From Adineta steineri (lineage: Eukaryota > Rotifera > Eurotatoria > Adinetida > Adinetidae): DNA of 64,000 nucleotides. A program made the position numbers and the translations under genes. Positions 12,270 through 22,747 of this stretch are shown here, in pieces (the stretch's first letter is position 1; each line of letters starts with the position of its first letter). Location: NCBI GenBank assembly GCA_905250115.1, contig CAJNOI010000082.1:205789-269788 (forward strand). Direction: 5' to 3'. Below the pieces are notes generated by a model. That model did not search any database, was not told the origin of the DNA, and saw only the letters and a list, made by a program, of their open reading frames with translations.

Positions 12270-14289
12270 ATTTTTAAAAATCAAGAATATTTTAAACTTA
12301 AAGTCATTTTATCATTCTCTTACTGAGATACATGATATACACAAATTTATTACGTCACAATTTCTTATGAAATATATGAATATAAATAGAAAAGTTTTGT
12401 TTTTATTCATTCGTGGTTATAAAAGATAATAAATCACATGTTCCTCGACAATAAGTATCAAATGAAATACATGACTAATCTGTTTCGTTTATTATTGAAA
12501 GATTATTTCATGATAGAATAATCTCATTTTTAAATATATCGATGATATGTTTTTTAGTTCAAATATTAAATTAGTTTATATTAATTAGGTACACATATAT
12601 TAGCAATATTAGTATATCATAAAGGTGCTCTTGTATTTATCTACTTTCAATTAAATAAATTTCTTAATAATTATCGATTAATATTATCATGAATAGCGAC
12701 GACGCTTGACCACAGTAATAGATAGATAGTAGATATTTCATTGGTGTAAACACGACTGGACAGAAAACTGAAATATATTGGTAACTCGATAAGTCATGAG
12801 ATACATATAAAATAAAAACTTCCAACATACAGTGTACATCAAAACAAATCATAAAGAGCCCTCGGGTTTTTTATACAAAGATTGCAATCATTATAAATAA
12901 AACGATTTAGTATTTGTTTTTATCATGCATACAACGAATGGTTTAGATACTATAAAATATTTATGATTTTATTTTGTTGCGTTTTTGTCATACAGTCAGC
13001 GAATGGTTTTTGGGTACTTTACAATAAATGTCGTTTTCTTATCACTTTACTCAATAATAGGCATTTATTTTTTATAATCATACATCATATAATTGAAATG
13101 GTATCCAATCTAAATTGCTTTTTTTTATCATTTTTATCATTTATATGCATTTATTTTTATAATCGTACAGCGCGTGATCTAGGTGTTCTCCAATAAATGT
13201 TTTTATTTTTATTTTTCTTAGACTGTACCTGTATTAGTATATAAGTACTCAAATTCGAACACTATTCTCTCATATAAACAAGTATCAAACAAAAACATTC
13301 AACGTTATGACGGAACAGCAAGACAAACCATTCACAATGGAAGAAGAACAAGAACAACCGTTACGGAGGTCTGTCTATTATTTTATAATCATATATTATA
13401 TTTCTTTATGTTGATTCTAAAGGCGCCGGTGGTATTCGAATCGTAGTATACTCAGTAGCAAAACATTCTTTACCACCACGCTACTGATTCTGGTATTGGG
13501 TACAACTGCTATTGTGTATATGTCTTATAAAATAAACAAAATTGAGAATGCAATCGATATTAAAAACCAAGGTAAAATATTTCATAGAAACAGACTGTTT
13601 ATAATACCGTATTTTACCGCAAGTAAAATTATTTATTCAAAATAAATAATGATGAAAAGCCATTGGTAGACGTACCTTTTTTTTCTAGAATTTAGTTTCA
13701 AATGAATAAATTTTAATATTTCTCTTATTTTATAGAAATAGATTTCGATACACCGGATATAGATTCCGACAGCGATGATGTTGCCGATGATATTCGCACC
13801 AAATCTCGTTCATCCTATGATTCAGAATATCAGCGTGCTAAATCACCATACATATACAATCATCAAACATCAACATATGAAAAAAATCCATACTATCGTC
13901 ATCGACCTTACCGACCTCGTCATGGTAATGTAAAGTTTAGATAAAAAGTTCATTTGTTTGCTTTGATAGTTAGAGTCAGAGGATAATCATTGATACCACT
14001 TTGTCAAGAAGTCAAACTGATCGAAACTAACTTCTATTTTTTTGATTGTACATATTCGTAGATACTGTATGCCAGATCTATGTTGAGTTATAGCCATTTT
14101 TTTTATTACTATTTTACTTGTAATATTTGTTTCGTTAATATTATTCTTGTCTTTTTTTTAAGATAACAAACATAGAGCATCAAAGACAACAAAGAAACCG
14201 AAGACAACAACACAACAACCAGGTATCTATACTGATAGAAATAAACTGTACTAATGTCTGACTAGTCTCAATTACTTTAGTATTAGTAC
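12270..14289 (+). repeat. 2 kb direct duplication, copy A
   Basis: Nearly identical to 20672-22747, base for base over most of its length, with scattered substitutions and a few small indels (about 60-100 bp around 12975-13060 is absent from copy B). It contains 1 kb of upstream DNA, the core promoter and the first four exons of the membrane-anchor leader. The two copies lie 8.4 kb apart in the same orientation. Confidence 0.9.
13238..13245 (+). promoter_or_regulatory. Candidate TATA box, UrtA-fusion gene
   Basis: TATATAAG lies 62 bp before the predicted start codon at 13307. The equivalent TATATAAA is kept in the duplicate copy at 21581. Confidence 0.45.
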
Positions 14290-15556
14290 AGATTATAGAA
14301 TCATTTTTTACTAATTATGATTTTCTATTAAATTAGTCTTTACTTCAACTGGTTCCATCAAAGTTGGAATTCTTCATTCGAAAACTGGTACAATTGCAAT
14401 ATCAGAAAGTATATTAATCGATCTTTTGTTATTATTAATTAAACAACAAAATCAAAAAGGTGGTTTACTGGGTAAAAAATTGAAACCTGTTGTTGTTGAT
14501 CCAGCTTCAAATGATACTTTATTTGCTGAATTAGCAGAGCAATTGATTGTTAAAAGAAAAGTATCAGTTGTATTTGGTTGTTGGACTTCAACATCGAGAA
14601 TAGCAGTTCGACCTGTATTTAAAAAGCACAATTCTATTTTATTCTATTCAACACAATTTGAAGGGCAAGAATCTGATAGAAATATTTTCTATACAGGTGC
14701 TTCACCAAATCAACAAGCCATTCAAGCAGTGGATTATTTGATAGGGTTAGGTATCCAACGATGGGTATTAGAAGGAACAGATTACAGTTATCCTCGAACG
14801 ACAAATGCGATATTGAAAGCGTACTTAAAACAAAAGGGTGTCTCTACGGCTGATATACGTGAAAATTACACACCATTCAGCTTCACAGATTGGGCAGCTG
14901 AAGTTAAGCTGATCAAAACATTCGGATCAACTGGTAAAAAAACAGCAATTATTTCAACTATCAATGGCGATTCAAACGTAGCGTTTTATACAGAACTCAC
15001 CAATCAAGGTATTTCTTCAGCTAATATTCCATTTATGGCATTTTCAGTTAGTGAAAATGAATTAACACAAATCCCAGCTGATACTCTATCTGGAATAGTT
15101 GGCAATTATGCATCATGGAATTATTTTCAATCCATTGACACACCAATCAATGAAGAATTTATCAAACAGTGGCAACAATACACCGGTCATGATAATGTTA
15201 CAAATGATCCAATGGAAGCAACTTATATTGCATTTAATATGTGGATAAAAGCTGTCACAGGAGCACAGACAACAGATGCAGACACTGTTATTGATAGAAT
15301 GGTTGGTGTAGCTGTTCCCAATCTTAGTGGTAATTATGCTTCAATGTTAGCAAATCACTATATTACAAAACCTGTATACATTGGATCGATTACAGACGAC
15401 GGACAATTTGATGTTGTATATCAGACACCAGGCTTAGTGGCTGGAGATGCTTGGAGTGATTACTTATCATTTTCAGCACCTTTGATTTCAGATTGGCGTA
15501 AACCATTAGCCTGTGGTGAATTCAATACAACCAATCATAAATGTGAAGATCCATAA
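13307..15556 (+). CDS. Membrane-anchored UrtA/FmdD-type substrate-binding protein
   Basis: Five exons join in frame to 559 residues: 13307-13368, 13423-13571, 13736-13924, 14163-14222 and 14337-15556. Exons 1-2 encode a 35-residue cytosolic tail and a membrane segment (about residues 36-55). Exons 3-4 encode an acidic, Ser/Tyr-rich and Lys/Thr-rich stalk. Exon 5 (about residue 155 on) is intronless. It begins exactly at the mature start of bacterial urea/short-chain-amide binding proteins: IKVGILHSKTGT, then VVVDPAS, VVFGCWTS, FYTGASPNQQAI, GTDYSYPRTTN and STINGDSN. In bacteria this protein feeds an ABC permease. Here it is tethered to a membrane with no permease nearby, so a sensing or scavenging role is inference. 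The domain looks horizontally acquired. The first four exons are duplicated at 21650. Confidence 0.88.
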
Positions 15557-16654
15557 ATCGGTGCAATTGTTAAATAATTAACTAAGCACAATATCTTATT
15601 TTATTCATATTAACATTCTAAACAGTTGTAATACGTAAAACATCACGTTTTTTCTAATGTAACAATATTTATTTACATTTCATATTGTACTGATTTTTGT
15701 TTTTGAAAATTATATAGCCTGTTCATAGATAGCACATGTATTCATTTTTGATCTCCGCTTTGTCATAATTCATTAAATAAACATGAGAAAGAACTGAAAT
15801 TTACATTACAGCAAACTATATAAAAGTATTAAATTCAGTAAAGTTTTTGTTTCATTTGGTTGAATTATTTTATGAATGTAGATGTCCGGACGAACATGCG
15901 CACCTGTATGGATGGGAGTAATATATGTATTCATTACTTGTTCGTACTTTCAAACAAATCGACCATACTTTAAAATTTATTAATCGATTGCTTGATTCTA
16001 TATTTAATTTATAAGAAAAATAAATTAATATAAAATATAAAGAATATTTTATTTAACATATATTTTACCGAAGACGAAGAAAAACAATATACATCATGTA
16101 TAGTTGATTATTCATTGATCATAGAAATACTTGGCTGCAATGTGAATATTTTTAATCAATCGTGTATCAGTATTGTTCAGCATCATCATTGCAGTTTGTT
16201 AACGCTCAAGTATTGAAAAGCTTCAATCCTACAGAAAAAAATCACGCGAACACTTTTCTTCTTTAGCTCTTCCTTCTTCAATCATTTTATTTTATTCACT
16301 TTTATTGCCTTTATTCTATCATCGAATATGTATGAGAAATATTCAATGAAACAATCAAATGTTTTCTTTCCTTTCTTATAGAACGAAAACAAAAAAACAC
16401 AGATGAAGATTTTTATTATATGACCTATGTAAATATTTTTACTGGCGATAAATGACGAACATGGTGCATTGAAAACGTGTGGTAAATAATGATGACGATA
16501 GGATAGAAAAAGAAAATCTTACTCAATATTTATCTACATATACTCAAGATATTTTCGCAGTGTTACATGACTCATTATTGCCTTTTCAACAGATATTATA
16601 AAAGAGAAACGAATACATAAATAGTACGTATTTGCGCAAAATAAACCTACAAGA
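15557..16654. other. Intergenic, AT-rich
   Basis: No gene, RNA or repeat that I can support. It includes the 3' flank of the UrtA-fusion gene. Confidence 0.4.
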
Positions 16655-16744
16655 ATGAGTAAAAACGAATACTCATTGTCTTTACTCACGCTCCCTGTAG
16701 AGCTTCTCTATGGACTTTGTGATTATTTGGATACATCAACTATT
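16655..16744 (+). pseudogene. F-box protein start, cut off by a hairpin repeat
   Basis: From the ATG at 16655 the frame reads MSKNEYSLSLLTLPVELLYG then LCDYLDTSTIL, matching the first helix of an F-box (L-P-x-E-L-L-x-x-x-x-D-Y-L). The frame runs straight into the GT-rich hairpin at 16745. No continuation of an F-box protein was recognised beyond it. F-box proteins recruit substrates to SCF ubiquitin ligases; this copy is a fragment. Confidence 0.55.
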
Positions 16745-16856
16745 CTTGAGGGTGTGAGTGTGAGTGTGGGTGGGTGTGGGTGTGGGTGTGGGTGGGTGTG
16801 ACTGCGGCTGTCAATATTTCACACCCGCGCCCACACCCACACGCCACATCCTCAAG
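16745..16856. repeat. GT-rich hairpin repeat, copy 4 (longest)
   Basis: Begins CTTGAGGGTGTGAGTG and ends in CCACATCCTCAAG. The left arm holds repeated GGGTGTGGGTGTGGG, which fits both a G-quadruplex pattern and runs of the TGTGGG telomere-like unit. It interrupts an F-box coding start. Confidence 0.85.
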
Positions 16857-17334
16857 ATGGGAATGACTTTTATAAATTTATAAAACAATTAAGTTGTGAA
16901 ATTTTGAAAATTCAATAAATAGACTATACATAAACATTGATGATATCTGATAATGTGCTCCATGGGTTTCAATATCATTCATTAGAAATAATTTGTTCAC
17001 GAGATAAAATATATTTCAGAATAGAAAATAATGATTATACTCTCAAAAATGAGATAACAATAAATCATTGTTTATGCTAACAAATTTATTAAATGAAAAA
17101 GTAAATACACAACAATAAAATCAATAATAATCCTTTATTAAAACTCATATTTCAATCATATAAATGCAAGAAGACAATAGAGAATAATGAACTAACATTT
17201 ATTGACTATGTCGTAAACAATTTGCCTTGTCATTATTTATACTAGATGGCAAGATGATATATCAATTTTTTGCAACATCTTATCCTGTGTTCTATCTAGT
17301 ATACAATTCCTATTGGCTAAAATATATAAGTATT

Positions 17335-17410
17335 TTGAGGGTGTGGGTGTGAGTGTGTGTATGAGGGCGTGGGCGTCAGTCTTGATTTTATTACCCACAC
17401 CCACCCTCAA
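17335..17410. repeat. GT-rich hairpin repeat, copy 5
   Basis: TTGAGGGTGTGGGTGTGAG at the left and ACCCACACCCACCCTCAA at the right. Confidence 0.85.
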
Positions 17411-17828
17411 TTACATTGGTAAGTGACAACTTTGTCTTTTAGTAGAATCTTAATTATATTTTACTTTTAGATTATAAAAACAATACACTTATTTAAGATA
17501 AGCAAATTATTAAAACAACAAATTTCACTCGTTTGAAAAAGACTGCGTGTCATTATATAAGAGATGTGAATGTTTTCTTATATGAGTATTATCGAAACTT
17601 GTAGAAAAAGATGCTAGCTTGAAGCTTAATAATGAGTTCGTTTATTTAAGAATAAAACGCAAGTATTTTTAGGACAAGAAATGGTTACTTTGATTATTCT
17701 CATTTCTTGTAATACAACATATTCTAGAAAAATACCTAAGTGATATCCTTTCATTCATCACCTGTAAATTTCAATATAAGTCAAAAGAATAGAAGAACAA
17801 TGGATTAAGATAAGGATAGGAGAAAATC

Positions 17829-17930
17829 CCATATGATCATATGTGAAGAAAAAAAGGAAAATACCAGATGGACATATATATGTGAAGGAAAGAAAGAAAA
17901 TAACATATGATCATATATATGAAAGAATAG
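17829..17930. repeat. Imperfect tandem repeat, about 34-bp unit
   Basis: Three units containing ATATGATCATAT or GGACATATATATG followed by a purine-rich GAAAGAAAG tract. Confidence 0.5.
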
Positions 17931-18241
17931 CGAACAAATACTTTATATGTTCGCTTACACACATCTCCCTGCATTTTCCTTCTGTTTTCTTGCTTTATCG
18001 TTTTTTTCTTTTTTTTATCTTATCACACATATATCTTTATATACAAGGGAAAATATTTGTTCTTAACGTCTATTCAAATATATATATATGAGTGCTTATA
18101 CTCAATGGTGTATATCGGCGTTCTACAATAGAACTCGATGATCTCTATCAAAATGATATCTTATCAGACGATAGATATGTTGACATATGAGAATATATAT
18201 GTATATATAATAACGATGAAAAATATATCGATAGCTATTCA

Positions 18242-19662
18242 ATGAATACAATAATGTTTCCTTCTCTGCTTGTCTTTGTACTGTTTCTTTTGTACAGCGA
18301 AATTAAAGCTGTACCATCGAAACCAGTTAAAGTAGAGAAAAATATTGACGATTTTCATTTGAATTTGTACAAGAATGTTGTTGCATTAAAGTCGAATGAT
18401 AATGTTTTTATTTCGCCTTATTCAGTTGGTCTTGCACTTGCTTCAGTTACTGCAGGTGCTCGAGGAAAAACAGAAAAAGAACTGCTGAATCTTCTACATT
18501 CGAAATCACGTGAAAAACTTACTCAATCATCTAAACAACTCATGGCTATTACAAATATGTCAGAAATCAAACTTGCTAATCGACTTTATGTGGATATAAC
18601 ATTTCCAATTCTTCCATCTTACACCAAACAACTTCAAAAAACCTACAATTTTACATTAGCATCAGTCAATCTTAATCCTCAGAATAAAACACGAGTCATC
18701 GATCAAATCAATCAATGGGTGTCAAATCAAACTAATAATTACATCAAAGAAGTTTTAAGTAAAGATAGTTTAGATGTTAAAGATCCTAATGAAGCGAACG
18801 CACTTCTCATCATCAATTGTTTATTCTTTGACGGTATATTTATCTATTTCTATTGCCTTTACTTTTCATTCGAATATTTTAGGTAAATGGGAATCTGAAT
18901 TTGAAGCACAAAATACTGTAGCTGGTTATAGTTTTTATCCGGACGTAGGTCCTCCACAAGAAAAGAAATTGACATTAATGATGCGAAATGGTTTATTTCC
19001 TTATGCTGATATGAGCTCGACAATTGGCGCACAAATGATTCATGTACCGTTCCAAAATAAGGATTTTACATTTACGATCATCCTACCGAATAAAGACATA
19101 AAGTTGGCTCAAGTTGAATCACGGCTTACTCCTGCAATATTCAATACACCAACAACAAATCAGATGGCCGTTCTCTCAATACCAAAATGGAAATTTGAAT
19201 TTGAAAATGATATGAAAGATGTATTGTCGAAAAAAATGAAAATTAGCGAATTATTTAATCGAACAAAAGCCAATCTAAAAGAACTATCTTTAAAGAAACC
19301 CATTTATGTTTCGAATGTGATTCACAAGTAAATCGAATTTTAAAATAACATATATGATTTATTTATCTGTTATATGTATAGGACCTATGTCATTGTTGAT
19401 GAAAAAGGTGTTCGAGCTGGTAAGTATTCAATCTATTTTGCTTTCTATGTATATTGATTTTTTGTTTTTATGTATAGCGGCGGCATCAGTTGTACGAATG
19501 ATTTCACAAGGTAGTCCACCAATAAAAATTTATTTTCGATGTGACAAACCATTTCTCTATGCTATTCGATACAAACAAACAATCTTATTTATTGGCCGAT
19601 ATGTTAAAGTAATCGATACTAGCAATATGCCACCAATTATCGACGGCGGATATGGCAGATAA
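18242..19662 (+). CDS. Serpin (serine protease inhibitor), secreted
   Basis: Four exons join in frame to 419 residues: 18242-18833, 18883-19327, 19381-19418 and 19478-19662. A signal peptide covers about residues 1-23. Serpin landmarks appear in order: NVFISPYSVGLALASVTAGARGKT, the ANRLYVD strand, a NCLFFDGKWESEF shutter segment, then the reactive-centre hinge VDEKGVRAGAASVV and the C-terminal FRCDKPFLYAIRYKQTILFIGR. The hinge keeps Gly at P15 and small residues at P12-P8, the pattern of inhibitory serpins. It has Arg at P13 and Gly at P11, slightly unusual. After the hinge comes VVRMISQGSP, so the scissile bond may sit near R-M or the following residues. The hinge is split across two introns, one within GVRAG/AAS. 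Confidence 0.9.
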
Positions 19663-19958
19663 TTTTTTAACTAAATTTTCGCCTAACATAGATTAAAATT
19701 TTACTTTATCCTATTTCTCAAACTCACTCTCACCTACACCTTCATCTTCATAACTAGCATTAGTATTTCTCTATTTGTTATTGTTGCTTTGAATGTCTTT
19801 TCAATAATTTCATTAAAATTTAAAATATTTCATTGTACTTTTCTTTCATTAATACCAATAATGTAGTCAATATGTACGAAATAATCATAACTACTAAAGC
19901 TTCTGAGGTTCATTTCATTAGTAAACCATAAAAATGTATTTGTATGTTTTTGAAGGTA

Positions 19959-20013
19959 CTTGAGGGTGTAGGTGTGACTTTAAAGCAAAGACACTCAAAA
20001 TCACCCACACCCT
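19959..20013. repeat. GT-rich hairpin repeat, copy 6
   Basis: CTTGAGGGTGTAGGTGTG at the left and CACCCACACCCT at the right, 297 bp downstream of the serpin stop. Confidence 0.8.
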
Positions 20014-20187
20014 ATGCTAAAAAGACTAGAAAATGCCCGAATAATTAGTGGTTCAGCAATATAAGATTTTGATAACTCTTACTATTTAATACTGATAGAT
20101 CCAGCTTTTGATGCGCTTTAATTTGGTATAAAATTCATTAAGTATTCTATTTAAAATTATAGCGCTACCCCTCCCCCCTCGCAGCAA

Positions 20188-20256
20188 AAGGGTGTGGGCA
20201 TCTATCATCTCGTAGCCATAATCCATACCTGCATACCTATATCACTCACACCCTTA
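20188..20256. repeat. GT-rich hairpin repeat, copy 7
   Basis: AAGGGTGTGGGCA at the left and CACTCACACCCTT at the right. Confidence 0.7.
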
Positions 20257-20671
20257 AAAATTCTGATTTGTAATAATAAACAAGATTTTCATTGATAATT
20301 ATATTCTTTAATAAATCTTTCAATGTTTTGGCATCTTTAAAAATATAAGTTTTTCGTTCATAACTATTTAATATTCATTATTTCCTAAACTGATAAAGTG
20401 TATCTAACAGATGAAATTCATATAAAACAGTTTGTTTCTTTTTGTAATTATTTACGTTATAAAAACGTTTTTAATCTTTTTGTTCCGTTGAGAAATGAGT
20501 GATTCTTTCTTGCATTCATCCATTTATATATACATCTCTTACATAAGCTATGATTCGATGTGAATTATTCATATTGTGCTATTGCAGAGCTTTATATGGA
20601 TTCATAATGTCTTTTTATACATTAAATCGACATAACAACATCAAATATCCTTCGCAATTTCTCGATTATAT

Positions 20672-22747
20672 ATTTTTAAAAATCAAGAATATTTTAAACT
20701 TAAAGTCATTTTATCATTCTTTCACTGATGTACATGATATACACAAACTTATTACGTCACAATTTCTTATGAAACATTTGAATGAATAGAAAAGGTTTTG
20801 TTTTTATTCATTCGTGGTTATAAAAGATAATAAATCACATGTTCGTCGACAATAAGTATCAAATGAAATACATGGCTAATCTGTTTCGTTTATTATTGAA
20901 ATATTATTTCATGATAGAATAATCTCATTTTTAAATATATCGATGATATGTTTTTTAGTTCAAATGTTAAAGTAGTTTATTAATTAGGTACACGTATATT
21001 AGCAATATTAGTATATCATAATGGTGCTCTTGTATTTATCTACTTTCAATTAAATAAATTTCTTAATAATTATCGATTAATATTATCATGAATAGCGACG
21101 ACGCTTGACCACAGTATTAGGGAAATAGTAGATATTTCATTAGTGTAAACATGACTGAACAGAAAACTGAAATATATTGGTAACTCGATAGGTCATTAGA
21201 TACATATAAAATAAAAACTTCCAACATACAGTGTACATCAAAACAAATCATAAAGAGCCCTCGGTTTTTTTATACAAAGATTGCAATCATCATAAATAAA
21301 ACGATTTAGCATTTGTTTTTATCATGCATACAACGAATGGTTTAGATACTATAAAATATTTATGATTTTATTTTGCTGTTTTTTATCTCTAACATACATT
21401 TATCTTTTATAATCATACATCATATGATTGAGACGGTATCCAATCAAAATTGCTTTTTTAATCATTTTTATCGTTTATATGCATTTATTTTTATAATCAT
21501 ACAGCGCGTAATCTAGATATTGTCCAATAAATGTCATTTTTTTGCCTTTTTATTTATTTATTAGGCTGTAGCTGTATTAATATATAAATACTCAAAATCA
21601 AAGACTATTCTTTCATATTAACAAGTATCAAACAAAAACATTCAACGTCATGACGGAAGAGCAAGATCAACAAAGCAAAGCTGTAGGATGTAAGTATTTG
21701 AGAGTTAACAAGATACAAAATGTTACATCATTTGTAGATGAAGCTGTAAATGTTAGCAACAAACTGCACGATAAATCATTCACAATGGAAGAGGAACAAG
21801 AACAACCGTTACGGAGGTCTGTCTATTATTTTATAATCATATACTATATTTCTTTATGTTGATTCTAAAGGCGCCGGTGGTATTCAAATCGTAGTATACT
21901 CAGTAGCAAAACATTCTTTACCACCACGCTACTGATTCTGGTATTGGGTACAACTGCTATTATGTATATGTCTTATAAAATAAACAAACTTGAAAATGCA
22001 ATCGATATTAAAAACCAAGGTAAAATATTTCATAGAAACAGACTGTTTATAATACCGTATTTTACCGCAAGTAAAATTATTTATTCAAAATAAATAATGA
22101 TGAAAAGCCATTGATAGACGTACATTTTTTTCTAGAATTTAGTTTCAAATGAATAAATTTTAATATTTCTTTTATTTTATAGAAATGGATTTCGATACAC
22201 CAGATGTAGATTCTGACAATGATGATGTCGCCGATGATATTCGCACTAAATCTGGTTCATCCTATGATTCAGAATATCAACGTTCTAAATCACCATACAG
22301 ATACAATGATCGATCATCAACATATGAAAAAAATCCATACTATCGTTATCGACCACATCCACCTCGTCATGGTAATGTAAAATTTAGATAAGAAGTTCAT
22401 TTGTTTACTTTGATAGTTAGAGTCAGAGGATAATCATTGATACCACTTCGTCAAGAAGTCAAACTGATTGAAATTAACTTCTATTTTTTAATTATACATG
22501 TTCGTAGATACTGTATGTCAGATCTATGTTGAGTTATAGCCATTTTTTTTAGTACTATTTTACTTGTAATATTTGTTTCGTTAATATTATTCTTGTCTTT
22601 TTTTTAAGATGACAAACATAGAGCATCAAAGACAACAAAGAAACCGAAGACAACAATAAAGACAACAACACAACAACCAGGTATCTATACTGATAGAAAT
22701 AAACTGTATTAATGTCCGATTAGTCTCAATTACTTTAGTTTTAGTGC
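20672..22747 (+). repeat. 2 kb direct duplication, copy B
   Basis: The second copy of 12270-14289. After 22747 the sequences diverge completely: copy A runs into the UrtA exon, copy B into a new small exon and then the sedolisin exon. Leader exon lengths are kept (149 and 189 bp). Exon 1 is extended in frame from 62 to 167 bp and exon 4 by 12 bp. Confidence 0.9.
21581..21588 (+). promoter_or_regulatory. Candidate TATA box, sedolisin-fusion gene
   Basis: TATATAAA lies 62-69 bp before the start codon at 21650, the counterpart of the element at 13238. Confidence 0.45.

Larger units (their letters stand above)
16857..18241. other. Intergenic with small repeats
   Basis: No gene. It contains a hairpin repeat (17335-17410) and an imperfect tandem repeat of about 34 bp built on CATATGATCATATGTGAAG (17829-17930). 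The open frame at 17843-18091 is made of that repeat and is not a gene. Confidence 0.45.
19663..20671. other. Intergenic with two hairpin repeats
   Basis: No gene seen. GT-rich hairpins lie at 19959-20013 and 20188-20256. The duplicated block starts at about 20672. Confidence 0.45.

Noticed and set aside
12190-12429. Paired open frames at the start of both duplicated blocks (with 20550-20789)
   Set aside because: They share sequence only because the DNA is duplicated; the two reading frames start differently, end differently and show no domain.
13307-15556. Bacterial contamination as the source of the UrtA-like sequence
   Set aside because: The domain is spliced to four intron-separated eukaryotic exons, shares the local AT-rich codon use, and its leader is duplicated within the same contig.
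16745-16856. Simple GT microsatellite
   Set aside because: Both halves are inverted complements with defined CTTGAGG/CCTCAAG ends, and the same structure recurs about twenty times in the window.
17843-18091. Lys/Ile/Tyr-rich 82-residue open frame
   Set aside because: Built from an imperfect tandem repeat and AT tracts; no domain, no splice context.
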